In this document: in pieces, positions 46,801 to 59,021 of the stretch
Numbering within the stretch: position 1 is the stretch's first letter
Layout of the letters: every line of letters begins with the position of its first letter
NCBI RefSeq assembly: GCF_963576675.1
Contig: NC_088918.1
Coordinates: 33,327,501 to 33,391,500 of the forward strand
Direction: 5' to 3'
Source of the DNA: Euphorbia lathyris
Taxonomy: Eukaryota; Streptophyta; Magnoliopsida; Malpighiales; Euphorbiaceae
Length of the DNA: 64,000 nt
Notes under the pieces: model-generated
The model's input: only the letters and a program-made list of their open reading frames with translations
What the model was told of the DNA's origin: nothing
Databases searched by the model: none
Translations under genes and position numbers: made by a program

Positions 46801-47179
46801 TGCTGGGTCGATCTTCAGATAGTGGGTCATTACCTCAAGGGATATCCCGACTATATCTATTGGGAACTAGTCGAAGGCAACACTGTTATCTTTTAGGATT
46901 TGGACTATCTCTTCTTTTATTGGGATGGTATTTCTACTGAGATTTGCACTGACTTGCCTTCTACTAGACAAACTGACTCTGGGGCTCCTACTGGCTCATC
47001 CCTCTTTTTTTTTCCATGGGGCCAGTTTCTGATGGCTTTATTTCCATCGATGCCATGTATTTTTATTGCGCCGTTTTTTGATTTCCTTGGGTTATGACCA
47101 TTCGTTTGGATATGGGAATCTACCATGCTAGGTGCCGATAGATAGGGTGCCTCTTAGGTCAGGCAGTAGATGTAGTCCT
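43850..47179 (-). pseudogene. pol: Old Tat-type gypsy pol, decayed, cut by S3
   Basis: On the minus strand, broken frames correspond in order to T1 pol. RT is seen near 46690-46620 (WLANVVLVKKANWKW then LCIDF). The second, archaeal-type RNase H is seen near 45420-45370 (FTASN then YEALL, against a T1 match NNAAEYEA). The integrase core is near 44850-44700 and a C-terminal piece near 44410-44210. Many stops and indels occur. The dual RNase H order marks the Tat lineage. The 5' part (protease, gag, 5' LTR) should lie beyond the right edge of the window, past S3. Confidence 0.65.
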
Positions 47180-48512
47180 TGTTGGTCCCTTATAACATTG
47201 CAAGTATAGTTCCAAGGGGGGGTTAGGAACTATTTAAACTTTTTCTTAAGTTTGGGCAAACTTCTTTTCTTAAGAGAGAAGGTTTTAACAGCGGCGCTGA
47301 GTGATCAGTAAGATACTGGCTTAGTCAACTGGTGACTAGGTCAGTTTCTTGACTTGAGTCAGGAGATAGCACTTAAAGTCTATTCCTGAGCTCAGATGTT
47401 CGATGCATACAACTCAGCTTGACCTTTTTACTTGGTCAGTTTTGGTTATTTAAGCAAGCAATATATATAAGGAGTTTAAGGTAAGAAATACGTTACTCAG
47501 CAGATTTATCCAGGTTTGGCTTCTTCTAAGCCTACGTCCTGTCCCCGGAATACGTTCCGAGATTTCAAATCCTCTACTGAGCTCTTTAAAGGTAGAGCCT
47601 CAAACCTTTTACAATCTTAGCAACTGAGTATAACAAGAGTACCTTCCTCTATACCTCTACTCAATCCTAATCTCTTGCTGAGTACTATAACCGAGTACTC
47701 AGCAACTCCTTTCTAATCTCTAGAAATGATAAGTGTTTATCCTAAACAATGATTTGCTAAGACACCTTAGATGATTGAATAATCACTCTAGACTTTTACA
47801 CAAAAGATATTGAATGTAGTGTAAGATTGCTTTGCTTTTTGCTTGCAGAACTTTGCGTAGAGATTTGGTCAGCGTAATGGCTTGATCAAGTTCTGTGAAT
47901 TGAAAGCTTCTGATGGCACTCTATTTATAGAGACGTCTGGGCATCAGTCATTTCGAATTTCGAAATAACCGTTGGAGGGAAACGGCTTCCTGTCGTTGTC
48001 ATCCTGACTTGCTCAGAACTCTCGGCCAATCAGATTTGTGTATCTTTTGTTTTCGGTCAGCTCAGCAGACTGTCTCTCCTTTTATGGTAAAGTCAACTTG
48101 ACAGCATACTGTCTCGTCTGATCTTTACCCAAAGAGGAAATACTTTGTCTGGAAGTTTTCCTTAGCCAGCTGCTGTCTTGTACGTTTGTCGAGTCTACTC
48201 AGCAGCTTCATCTTGAAGTTGTTCCCGAAGGTCTTCTAGATCCTTCTTTCGCTGAGTTGCGTTTTGTCCAAAACGACAACGTTTTGACAAACGCGGGCCG
48301 ACTTGTACTGAGTTGTTTGACTTGGGCTTTGACACTTGTATTGGGCTTGGGCCTTTTAATTCTTGTGTCTTATAAACAATTTAACTCAACATTGAACAAA
48401 CACATTAGTAGAATAAATCAAAACATTTAAACTTAGTGTGTTTAGAATATGTATTTCAATTATACTTAAACAATTTTGTCAAATCAAAATTATGTGGAAA
48501 GGTGTTTCAACA
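47180..48512 (-). repeat. S3 3' LTR
   Basis: 1333 bp with the same TGTTGG...TTTCAACA ends as S1 but clearly diverged from both S1 and S2 over its length, so it belongs to a third subfamily. TATA-like CTATAAATAG on the minus strand at 47930-47921; palindrome at 47946-47970. Confidence 0.9.
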
Positions 48513-48514
48513 AA

Positions 48515-48609
48515 CTCCCCCATTTTGATGTTGGCAAAACTATTCAGCGAGGAACTCAGTATTGAGCTCCCCCATGATAGTTGACCTATTATACCCAGCA
48601 AACTCCCCC
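48515..48609 (-). promoter_or_regulatory. S3 triple polypurine motif
   Basis: The minus strand has GGGGGAG at 48515-48521, 48567-48573 and 48603-48609, spaced 52 and 36 bp, as in S1 and S2. Confidence 0.75.
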
Positions 48610-48978
48610 GTAAGGGTTGAGCTACTGACTTAGTTTTACTCTAAACATTTACAGGTTTAATCGAGTAAGTCTAAGGTCAGTTTTCAAATATAGGTCAGCT
48701 TATATAGCATATTCTATTTACTCAGTATAAAGCGGAAGGTTTAAACATTTAGAGTGCACTGAGTAATTTGTTGTTCAATGAGTTCTTAAAAGACAATGTT
48801 TTATAAACACATAGGTCAATGTCAAACATGTTATCAGCATTTGATTCAATCAATAAGTTTCATAAGTGTTAAATATAGCTGATTTAATTGAAGATACATA
48901 ATGACTCAGTACACAACAATATATATCATAACTCAGGAATAGAATGAAGGATGCAGATATGATATATTGATATCGGTA
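48610..48978 (-). other. S3 3' untranslated region, outer part
   Basis: About 370 bp of S3 sequence resembling 41330-41730 of S2 in reverse. It ends with the CGGTA target copy (48974-48978) of T1. The sequence resumes at 58939. No gene. Confidence 0.6.
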
Positions 48979-49444
48979 TGATAACTTGCTGGATCCGCTT
49001 TGATATTCTTTGCCGGAGTTACCTGCAAAACAAAACCGGAGACAGGATCTCCGGGAAAACTCTCCGACGATCAAGTCAGTTTTTGTAAAAATGAGTCTAC
49101 AATTTAGCAATAGCTTTGTGGGAAAAAATGTGAACGTACCTCCCCCCTTATTCTTAAGGCCTTTTATAGGTGTTTTTTGGGTAACCGCCGAGGGCGATTA
49201 CTCCTTAGTGGGCCACGTTCTGAGGGCGGTTACCCTTTTTTAGGCCATGTCCCTTTCGTGGCTTTCATGGCAACGAACGTGGTTTTGAGTGGGAGTCTTG
49301 ACGCTCCGTTTAGGAATTCGGGGCGGTTTACTCGCTGCGCCCGCTTCCTTCATTCAGGTCCCGTCCAATCTTAGCCCATGGGGCTTTAATATGGGCTGGG
49401 CTTGCGAAATGAATATAACCCGTTTTGGGCTTCGCGGGTTATCA
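48979..49444 (-). repeat. T1 3' LTR
   Basis: 466 bp. In element sense it begins TGATAACCCGCG and ends AGCAAGTTATCA, and it is nearly identical to 58473-58938. Its plus strand is the upstream flank of the antisense gene, which might use it or the next 200 bp as a promoter. Confidence 0.93.
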
Positions 49445-49448
49445 CATG

Positions 49449-49463
49449 CCTCCCCCTTGGTCC
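49449..49463 (-). promoter_or_regulatory. T1 polypurine tract
   Basis: The minus strand reads CCAAGGGGGAGGC and then four bases to the LTR, a normal plus-strand primer position. Confidence 0.65.
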
Positions 49464-49642
49464 AGCAAGAGCCCTTTTAGGGTCTTTTTATAGGGGACGC
49501 TTCATCTTTGTCCGATTATTTCAAAGTTTTGAATTTGTGCATTTCCCCTCTTTCGTTTTCTCCGGCATCGACCTTTTAATTCCGTTACTTCTTTTCCGGC
49601 GTTGACCTCTTAATCCCGTCACTTCACTGCGTTGTCTTTTTC

Positions 49643-52032
49643 ATGTAAGTTTTTCTTTTCACATTTGTTCCTTGTTCGGCTTTTTGCTTCTGTTTTCCTT
49701 TTATCGATCAGGTCAGACCTCGACTTCGTGCCGTTTGACGACGATTATGTCCGTGAGGTCTCTAACGAGGTCGAAGAGATGGTTGAGGAAGCTTCAACCA
49801 GCTCTCCTGGGTGTAATTCTCATCCCGCCGACTTCCTTCATCTGGCGAATACAACCGACGAGGGTTTAGGTTTTGACCCCAAAAAGTTGATTCCGCCACC
49901 TGTCCCAACCCCTCGTTTGTTACCAAAGAAGGATAGGTCGGGAAGTCTGGTTTGTCAAGAGACAATCGATGATTTGCGGGAGCATTATCCCTGGCTCTGA
50001 GGTCTCGAGACTATCATTCCTGGGGAGGATAGGGGACCGGGCGATTACCCAAAGGGGTACTTCACTATTTTCGTGGCCCAGATTATCTGCGGCTTCACTT
50101 ATCCGCTGGCGGATGAGATTGCTTCCGTCCTAGGCGGTTACGGAATCGCGCCCGGGCAATTGCATCCTAACGGCTGGGCCGATTTGACTCTGGACAAATT
50201 CTTGGCGGATTGTTTGGAGGTTCCCTTTTCGCCCAAAATCTTCTCCAATCTCCACCATTTCAAAAGCTCGGCGGGGTATTTCACTTTCATCCGCCAGAGC
50301 GGATACTATGGTTTTGACGAGAAGCTGAACAAGATCCGCGAGTGGGATCGATCTTACTTTTTTATCAAGTTTAATGAGGAAAACCTGAACTTCCTTCGTT
50401 GCTGGAGCCGACCCAACGTAAAGAGTTTGAACTTCGGGTATCCCAACAAGGAAGAATCCGCCGTTATCAAGTTCTTGAAGAGCACTCCTCCTTTTGTATG
50501 GACATACGATCAGGCCTTTCATATGCTAAGGAGCCGAGTAGCGATTGCGTACCGCGAGGGGGATCGCGTTGTCTATATTCCTTATCGCGTTTTTGTGCAA
50601 GGTACTTTTTATTTCCAAGTTGATGGTTTCTTTTAACCCTTTGCAGGGGTGATCCTTTATCTCAAATCGCTGCAGATCGGGAGGCTAAAGCCCTGGCGAG
50701 AAGAAGGAAGCGGATGACAGAAACCGCTTCCGTTGTAGGGGCGGATCCTTCTGGCGGGACGATTCCTTCTATTGGGGCGGCTTCCCCGGTTAGGGCTTCC
50801 GCTTCACAAGGTCCCACTTCTGCCTCCGAGGATCTTCCTTTAACCAGGAAGCGGAAGATAAGTGCGGATACAGAGTCTTCTCGTTCTAAAAAGAAGAACA
50901 CTTCAGTGTCCCTTACTGTTGGCGGCGCACCTGTATCCGCCTCGTCTAAAGGAAAGAGCAGTACCCCCATTCACGAGGTATCTTGATCTACTCCCTCTCG
51001 TATTGCTACTTTTTCCTCATGAGCTATCTGCCATTCCCTTGATATTTTTCTTTATGCTTTTGCATCCAATCCCCGATATTAGCGGATGGTGGACTAGGAC
51101 TTTCGGCCTGGCCGTGAACTTCTCTTGCAAGGATATTGTATCTTCCATATGCAATGTCCTCGGGCGACTTCCCTCCGCCTCCCGTGTGCGCGAGCAAGTA
51201 CCGCTCCCTACTGCTGTGGAAGGGATCGAGAAGCGTTCTGTAGAGGTATATTATTGCTTTGTCCTCCGCTTTCAAATACCTTGTGTTCATTGTAACCGCA
51301 TATTCGCCCATTTTTATTTGTGAGACGTGTTATATGCAGATTATCAATTTCGCTGAGGGCATTCTCCGAAGGGATGCAGAGCGAGCTAAGGAGTTGGAAA
51401 GTCTTGGTATGGAATTGGCGACTCAAAAGTTGCTTTATGATGATGTCCAAGGGAAGGTGAAGGTCCTAGAGGGCACCTGTCAGAAGGCCGTGGGCGAGAA
51501 GGAGGAGGCCCTTAAATCCCTTCAGGCCAAGTCCGATGAACTGCAAAAAGCCCTCGACGACCTAGCTGCTTTCAAAGAGGCCCAAAAAAAGAGGGTTGAG
51601 GAGATTTTGGCTGAAGATGGCGCCCGCATCTACTGGTATGGGGAGCGGATTCATGCCGCTTATGAGCACGGGCATCAGGGTCTAGTACTTAACCGCCCCA
51701 AAGTTCCCATCCCTGAAAAGGATTTAACTGGGGAGTGGGATAAGCTGGAAGCCGAGGATGCTGATATGGATGAGGTACTCTTCTTAGATTGGAAGAGTCT
51801 TCAGGATCCTCCGATTAGCTGCGAGATCCCCATTCAGCCCGTGGAAGGAGAGGCACCCCAAGCCGTTTCTCAACCTGTGCAAGAGGTACCTCTCGCCGAA
51901 GAGGTTACTGAAGCGGTTACCGATTCAAGGGTTGAGGATTCGCTTGAAGTAGATCCTCCTACCGGAGGAGATGAGGGAGTCGCCGCAGTCCAGGAGGGCA
52001 TTAGGGGCGAAGGAGAGGAAGCTGTAGCATAG
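49643..52032 (+). pseudogene. T1 antisense gene, apparently spliced; transposase_28-like and coiled coil
   Basis: The plus-strand gene runs opposite to gag-pol. The ATG seems split: AT at 49643-49644, donor GTAAGT, acceptor CAG at 49709-49711, giving Met-Ser-Asp-Leu-Asp. Exon 49712-50601 holds a domain like 'putative gypsy type transposon' (PF04195): GYGIAPGQLHPNGW, then a GYFTFIR/YYGF region. Further likely introns are 50602-50646 (short at 45 bp), 50978-51082 and 51246-51339. Exon 2 has basic clusters (ARRRKR, KRKIS, RSKKK). The last exon is a long charged coiled coil with an acidic end. Total exon length is a multiple of three, but exon 2 is open only in a frame shifted by one, as if two small indels compensate. 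TGA at 49998-50000 interrupts exon 1. Function unknown. Confidence 0.6.
51246..51339 (+). other. Likely intron in T1 antisense gene
   Basis: A 94-bp T-rich interval from GAG|GTATAT to TATATGCAG|ATT. The frames on either side differ, and splicing joins them in phase (Ser-Val-Glu to Ile-Ile-Asn). This is the best-supported intron of the gene. Confidence 0.6.
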
Positions 52033-52310
52033 CTTAACTTATATTTGGACTTTTGTATGTAAAAACCATGTAACAAACCGCTCTGATATATATATTTTCT
52101 TTCGGTTGTTGCTTTTCATATGTGTGTGATTGTCACTTTTTTGCCCTTTATATGTGCCCTTTGTCCTTTTGCCGACTCTATATTTGTGTTTCTTCATAGC
52201 TAGGGTGGCCAGACCCTTTTTGCAATTTTGAGTACTCGTTTATTCGCTTAATTTTATGCTTTAACTTATAATTCTTCTTTCGAAAATAGTCATAAGTTTT
52301 GATCATAAGG
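52033..52310 (+). other. 3' region of T1 antisense gene
   Basis: T-rich sequence after the stop with polyadenylation-like words; no ORF. It lies between two genes pointing at each other. Confidence 0.4.
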
Positions 52311-52626
52311 TTTTGCGAGTGATGCGTAATCATGCATCCGCCTTTCTTTAACAGGCAACACATTTATGTGTTTTTGATTTTAACCCTAAGATTTTTTGCG
52401 AGTGATGCGTAATCATGCATCCGCCTTTCTTTAACAGGCAACACATTTATGTGTTTTTGATTTTAACCCTAAGGTTTTTTGCGAGTGATGCGTAATCATG
52501 CATTCGCCTTTCTTTAACAGGCAACACATTTATGTGTTTTTGATTTTAACCCTAAGGTTTTTTGCGAGTGATGCGTAATCATGCATCCGCTTTTTTTAAC
52601 AGGCAACACATTTATGTGTTTTTGGA
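52311..52626 (+). repeat. 83-bp tandem repeat, four copies
   Basis: The anchor GCGAGTGATGCGTAATCATG occurs at 52315, 52398, 52481 and 52564, exactly 83 bp apart. Each unit also has AACAGGCAACACATTTATGTG. Copies are nearly identical, so the array is recent or kept even. It sits between the 3' ends of the antisense gene and of pol. Confidence 0.92.
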
Positions 52627-52807
52627 AAGAATCCGCATTTTGTTGTAACATACTGAATGAATGTAATAACTTTTATTGATGACGAGAAAAAGTTTATTAC
52701 ATATGTACACCAATTGTGCGGGATCGAAGCCTCATTAAAACCTTTTATCAGAAAACCCAGTGGGAAAAACTCATAAAAGGAAAAAGAGTACTCGTCATTT
52801 CCTCGAA

Positions 52808-55800
52808 CTACTCGGCCTTTCTATATAGGCGTAGTTTCTCTAGATTCCAGGTGCGCAGGAGCTTCTTTCCACTCATTTCTTCTATTTCGAAAGTGGCCGA
52901 TCCCATCTTCTTGGATACTTTGTATGGCCCGATCCAGTTGACGCCTAGCTTGCCTTTGCCATCTCTAGACTGTATTTTATCTGCTTTTTTCAAGACCAAG
53001 TCGTTTTCGTTGATCATTACTTTTCGCACTCTTCTGTCATGGTATTTCTTGATTCTGTTGCGGTACATTGCCATTCGCATGTAAGCTTTTTCTCTTCGTT
53101 CCTCCACAGAATCCAAAGCATCTCTGATGTTGATAGGATTTTGTGTGTCGCAATAATAAATTGTCCGATCTGTGGGCGACTTGATTTCAACAGGTAGGAC
53201 TGCTTCGGCTCCATAAACTAGCGAGAAAGGTGTTTCGCCTGTTGCTGCCTTTACAGAGGTTCTGTATGCCCACAACATATGGGGTATCTCATCCGCCCAA
53301 CCTGTTTTTTTGTCACCTAGCCGCTTCTTGATGCCTTGAACCATGGCCCTGTTGGTAACCTCCGTCATACCATTTGATTGGGGATGGTTCACAGAAGAAA
53401 AATGATTCTTGATTCCCATGCTTTCGCAGTATGTTTTGAACTTGGCACAGTTGAACTGGGTGCCATTGTCGGTTATAAGCTTCTGCGGGATCCCAAATCG
53501 CATGATAATATTCTCTCGTGAGAACTCGATCATTCGCTCAGGTGTTTGTGCGGTTACTGCCTCCGCTTCTACCCATTTGCTGAAGTGGTCCACTGCGACT
53601 ATCAAATACTTCCTTTTCTTTGTTGTTTCTGGGAATGGACCCACTATATCAATTCCCCATGTTGCGAATGGCCACGCCGTCATTATAGTGATTTGTTCAG
53701 CTCCGGGAACATGCTTTTCATTCGCATGGATTTGACAGTTGTGACATTCCGCAACCATCTTCTGGGAATCTTCCACCACCTTGGGCCAGTAGTATCCCAT
53801 CAGTTTGACCTTTCTTGCCAATACCGCCGAAGCTTCGTGCGCGCCACAAATTCCTTCGTGTAGTTCTCGCAGCACATAGTCTCCTTCATTGCGACTAACG
53901 CATTTCAACCATGGACATGTGTACGATTTCCGATACAAAGTTCCATCCCATATTGAGTATCGTGTCGACTGCCCAATTATTTTTCTGGCTAAGCTCTTAT
54001 CAACCGGCAAATCTCCCTGCTCCAGATATTGACGGATTGGCATCCGCCAATCTTCATCGTCTTCCAGTTCCTCGATGATCATAATCTGATCAACCTCGAA
54101 TGCTGGTGCTGATTTTATTTCCAAGCTGCATGCTTTTTGACTCCATGGTTCTCTACTTGCCGCTTCTTTTGCCAATTCGTCAGCTTTTGCATTTTGGCCT
54201 CGTGGAACATGCACCATCTCCCAAACGACTCCCTTGTGCGTTAACTCTTGTGTCAATTGGCTGACCACCTGATGGTATTTTACTAGCTCCTCCTGTTTCA
54301 CCAGATAATTTTTTGTGATCTGGTTTATCATGAGTTTGGAATCGATGTAGATTACCACTCTTTCTGGGGTGAGTTCATTGAGCAACCTCAATCCACATAT
54401 CATAGCCTCGTATTCCGCAGCATTATTGGTAGTTTTGAAAGTTAATTTTGCTGCATAGTACAGGCGGATAACCTTCGGACCTTTGATGACGACTCCTAGC
54501 CCAGCTCCGTCTGCAGATAAGGCCCCATCTGTGTACATGCTCCACTCTTCTTTTTGTGCCTTTGGACATTCATCATCATCCCAGGTGAATTCGTTCACGA
54601 AGTCGGCGAGCACTTGGCTCTTTAGCGCTGGTCTTCCTTCATAGCGGATATCGAATTCGCCCAGGCGAATTGACCATTCCATCAACCGGCCGGATGCGTC
54701 AGGTTTCTGCAGTACCTTTCGCATTGGGATGCCAGTTCTCACAATGATAGTATGCGCCTGAAAGTATGGTTTCAATCTAGCCGTCGTGGTTATCACTGCG
54801 AGGGCCATTTTGTCCAACTTCGAATACCGGAGTTCTGCATCCTTCAGGACTTTGCTCACGTAGTACACTGGATATTGTTGCCCTTCTTCTTCTCGCACCA
54901 TCACAGTGCATATCGCCATGCTGGTGACGGATACATAAAGGAACAAATCTTCTCCGTCTTCCGGCCTGCTTATTAAGGGCGGATAACATAGTAATCGTTT
55001 TATCCCCTCAAATGCTTCTTGACAATCCGGCGTCCATTCAAAGGACTTGGATTTTTTGATGGCATTGTAGAAAGGTAGACATCGCCTAGCTGAGCATGAT
55101 ATGAATCGCCCTAATGCCACCAACCGCCCGTTCAGTCTTTGTACTTCCCTTATGTTCCTTGGCGTCTTCATCTCCATTACTGCTTTAACCTTCTCAGGAT
55201 TCGCCTCAACCCCTTTGCCGCTAACAATGAAACCCAGGAACTTTCCCGCTCTTGCTCCGAATGTGCATTTCTCTGGGTTCAATTTGAGGCCATATTTGAT
55301 CAACACTTCTAGGATTTCTTTGATATCCCACGGGTGGTCTTGCATTTTCTTGCTTTTGATGATCATGTCATCAACATAGATCGAGAAGTTCTCGCCGGAT
55401 TTGTCTGAAAATATCTTGTTCATCATCCTCTGGTATGTTGCTCCCGCGTTTTTCAATCCAAAGGGCATCACCTTGAAGCAATAAGTCGCCTGGTGAGTTA
55501 TGAATGATGTTTTGATTTCATCCGCCTTCTCCATGGGTATCTGATGGTAACTGGATTTCACGTCGGTGAATGATAAAGCTTCATATCCTGCAGTTCCATC
55601 TACCAATATATCAATGTTAGGAAGTGGATACATATCTTTCGGACATGCCTTGTTCAAGTCTTTGAAGTCGACGCACATTTTGTACATTCCATTCGGCTTT
55701 TTGACTAGCACCACATTGGCTAGCCATTCCGGATAGGTGACTTCTCGAATCGCATCCGACCTTAGCAAGTCCGCCACTGCTTTTTCAATCGCCTTTTGCC

Positions 55801-58414
55801 GCTCAGGAGCATGTCCCCTCTTCTTTTGCCGCACTGGGGTTGCCCCTTTGTTTACATTCAACCGATGGGTTGCTACGTCCGGGCTTATTCCTTTTAGCAC
55901 TTCATTTGGGGCGGCAAATGCCGACTCACATTGGATCAATACCTCGGTAATGGCTTTCTTTGTTTCTTCTGAGAGTCCAGCCGCTATTTGCACGCTCTTG
56001 TCATTCGAGATGGCGAATAGTTCCGTTTCTCCCATTGCTTCCGCCGGCAGCTTCTCTTCGATTTTATCCTCCTCTTCCGGTTTTGGTTCAAGTGATAATG
56101 TATAGGCCTATTGAGATACAAGTTGATCACCTTCAACTATGACTCGCCCTTGGTGTGTTGGCAAATGTAACGTTAAATGCTTCATTGAGATGAGCGACTC
56201 CGTCTCCGATAGGAATGGCCGTCCCAGAATTATGTTCTAGGCCAGTGGGAGATCAACAATTGCGAATTCTAAATCACCTCGCCATTTTAGATTCTTATCG
56301 CCCATTTCTGCCTCCAACACCACCTGCCCACTTGTTTGGGAGGATTGACCCCCAAAACCAGTTACATCCATGAAGGTGTGCTCCACCCGCTCGTCGTTGA
56401 TTCCCAACTTGTTGAATGCTGTCCGGGTAATGACGTTGCAAGAACTGCCTGTGTCCATAAGGACCCGCTTGACGTCCCATCCTTCAACGGCCATCGTGAT
56501 CACCAGGGCATCCGCATGTGGCTCCGTGATTCTCGCAAATGAGTAATTGAGGGCATCCTCCCTATGTGTGTTGCTCTTTCGCCGTTCACGACGAGTTCTT
56601 TTTGTTGGAGGCTCGTAGATTCCGCCTGCTATCACGTTTATCACCCCTTTCTTCTGCTTCTTTTCTGGCTGTGTTTCTCCCTCATGCGGGAGCGTTGTTT
56701 TCTCATCAGCTGTTTCTTTTCTTACAAATTGACTCAGCTTGCCTCTCTCGATCAGTTTTTCTATTTCCTTCTTCAGTTCGTAGCAATCATTTGTGTCATG
56801 GCCATTCAACCTGTGGAACCTGCAATACTTACTGGGATAGCGCCCCAAACTGGTTCGGCCTTTCACCTCGGGGAACCGCACATCCTTCTTCAAGGGGCTC
56901 TTTTCGATCCAAAGTAACACCTCTTGGCGAGTCGTGTTTAGTGGTGTGTGATGTCCTCCACCTTGAAAGGGACGATCGCCTCTTCGAACAAAATTACTTT
57001 TGGACTGGGTCTGACGCCGACTGTCCGAAGTGGTTCTAGCGGCATCTCTTTCTCACCGAGTTTGGGCCCTATGTTCCCTGTTGACATCATCCACTTCCAT
57101 GAATTCCTTTGCTATCTTCATGAGCTCGGCTACAGTGCGCGGTTTGTTACGGATGATTTCTTCCCGCATGCTCCAATCTGTGGTTCCATCCGCCATGATG
57201 TTGCGAATACTCACGATATCTGGGTTCTGCAATCGCACCAGGATATCGTTAAAGGCGACAACAAATTCCCTTAGGGAATTATAGTTTCTCTGTTTGATCT
57301 CCTTCAGCTGCCTATCTGTCACATCTGCCGCTTTACAGCCCATGAACTTCGCACAGAAATCCCGACTATATTGTTGCCAATTGTGAATAGATTCTGCCGG
57401 TAAAGATCGAAACCAATCAGATGCCGCACCGCCCAAAGTTGTCGAGAATAACCTGCAAATTATGCTTTCGCTTGCCCCTGCAACATCCATTAACTCTCTG
57501 TAGTTCCTGACATGAGCCTCAGGGTCAGAATTTGGATCCTCATAGTATTTTGGTATGGCAGGTGCTTTGATTCTGTGATCTGGAATGAATTCCCGCAACG
57601 AAGGGGCAAAAGGTGAATCGCTTTGGACCTCTGCTCTCGGCCTAGGCGAGTACCCCATTCGCTCCATCATGCTTCGTAATTGATCTTCTAAGTCAATATC
57701 GGGTATTCGTCGGACTTCTTCCATCCGCTGCTGGTGAATTCTGGGTGGCATCCACCCGCCCATCGGTGTTGAGACGTGTGCCTGTTGGGGGACTAACCGC
57801 TGTCCCGTTATAGGATCAAAGTTCCATGTGTGCTCTCGCCCAGGAGTCATCAACTCCGAATGTCTGTGAGGAAAAGGTTCCACTTGCTGTAGCGGAAGAG
57901 TGCCTTGCACTCCTGGCAACGGTTGGGATGGCTGCCAGGTCGGATGTATCGTCGTAATGAGATCTGGGTGCGAGTAGTTGCTCGGGTGGCTGTGTGGGTT
58001 TGTGCGACTACTCTGGCCCACTTGATTTGGCGCCTGAGATGGCTGCGGGAGGGCCGATATGACAGGGATAGTCGGTGATTGTGTTGAGATAACCACAGGT
58101 TCTTGAGGAGCAGCCGCCACGGCGGTATTGTGTTCGGCGAGGGCCGTTAGTAAATTAATCATTCGATCTCCAGCCGCCTGGCTCATGTTCGAAGCCAAGA
58201 CTTGTCCTGCCATCTGCACGAAATCACTATTGGACATTTCCATCTCAGTTTGCACTTGGACTTCCAATAAGGGACTCAATTGTCCCGAAGGACCCGACGA
58301 GCTAGGCACCACAGGTTGTGTACTTGCAGGTTGCGAATTCGCAATCCGTGGTCCCCTGGAGTTCATACTGGTTGATCTAGTGGTAACACCGGTCGTTCGT
58401 GATGGTTCTGACAT
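52808..58414 (-). pseudogene. gag-pol: T1 gag-pol polyprotein, one frame with three premature stops
   Basis: A single frame of about 1869 codons from ATG 58414. Gag has a retrotransposon-gag capsid region (DWFRSLPAESIHNWQQY) and a Cys/His segment CRFHRLNGHDTNDC. The protease site is DTGSSCN. RT has FTDVKSSYHQIPM, PFGLKNAGATYQ and YVDD (residues 220-223 counted from Met 56035). A first RNase H is followed by a second, archaeal-type RNase H (MYTDGALSADG near 500, NNAAEYEA near 550). Integrase has a zinc region (CHNCQ) and Asp (GIDIVGP), Asp (ITDNGTQF) and Glu (MTEVTNR). Stops: TGA 57055-57053, TAG 56239-56237, TAG 56110-56108. From 56035 on it is open for 1075 residues. Confidence 0.92.
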
Positions 58415-58472
58415 GTTCTTAGTGTACCTTTAACCAAATGTTGGTAAAAAAGGTCCACGCTCACCGCACTAA
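58415..58472 (-). other. T1 leader with primer site region
   Basis: 58 bp between the 5' LTR and the gag ATG. The usual Met-tRNA site is absent, and I cannot match the sequence after the LTR (TTAGTGCGGTGAGC on the minus strand) to a tRNA end by eye. Confidence 0.4.
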
Positions 58473-58938
58473 TGATAACTTGCTGGATCCGCTTTGATAT
58501 TCTTTGCCGGAGTTACCTGCAAAACAAAACCGGAGACAGGATCTCCGGGAAAACTCTCCGACGATCAAGTCAGTTTTTGTAAAAATGAGTCTACAATTTA
58601 GCAATAGCTTTGTGGGAAAAAATGTGAACGTACCTCCCCCCTTATTCTTAAGGCCTTTTATAGGTGTTTTTTGGGTAACCGCCGAGGGCGATTACTCCTT
58701 AGTGGGCCACGTTCTGAGGGCGGTTACCCCTTTTTAGGCCATGTCCCTTTCGTGGCTTTCATGGCAACGAACGTGGTTTTGAGTGGGAGTCTTGACGCTC
58801 CGTTTAGGAATTCGGGGCGGTTTACTCGCTGCGCCCGCTTCCTTCATTCGGGTCCCGTCCAATCTTAGCCCATGGGGCTTTAATATGGGCTGGGCTTGCG
58901 AAATGAATATAACCCATTTTGGGCTTCGCGGGTTATCA
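58473..58938 (-). repeat. T1 5' LTR
   Basis: 466 bp, partner of 48979-49444. Drives gag-pol on the minus strand. Right flank is the CGGTA copy 58939-58943. Confidence 0.93.
58655..58662 (-). promoter_or_regulatory. T1 LTR TATA box
   Basis: TATAAAAG on the minus strand within the 5' LTR, followed by GGCC, placed about 180 bp before the LTR end. The identical box in the 3' LTR is at about 49161-49168. Confidence 0.6.
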
Positions 58939-59021
58939 CGGTAGTCAGTGTTTACAACAAAAACTTAAAGACAAGGCATATAGATTACATCGTACTTAGT
59001 CTATACTGAGCTAGCCTATTT

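Larger units (their letters stand above)
48979..58938 (-). mobile_element. T1: Tat/Retand-type Ty3/gypsy retrotransposon with antisense gene
   Basis: A 9960-bp element flanked by CGGTA (48974-48978 and 58939-58943). The 466-bp LTRs begin TGATAAC and end GTTATCA and differ at about 3 sites by hand count (about 0.6%). The minus strand carries one gag-protease-RT-RNase H-aRNase H-integrase frame (58414 to 52808). The plus strand, between the end of pol and the 3' LTR, carries a separate gene (49643-52032). The second, archaeal-type RNase H and an extra ORF in this place are known features of the Tat group. Three in-frame stops break gag-pol. Confidence 0.93.

Noticed and set aside
49010..49480. 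Short open frames in the T1 LTRs (also at 58504-58868)
   Set aside because: They are present in both LTRs, overlap one another in several frames and have no recognisable motif.
52311..52626. CRISPR-like appearance of evenly spaced repeats
   Set aside because: Units are 83 bp and contiguous with no unique spacers, and the setting is a plant retrotransposon.
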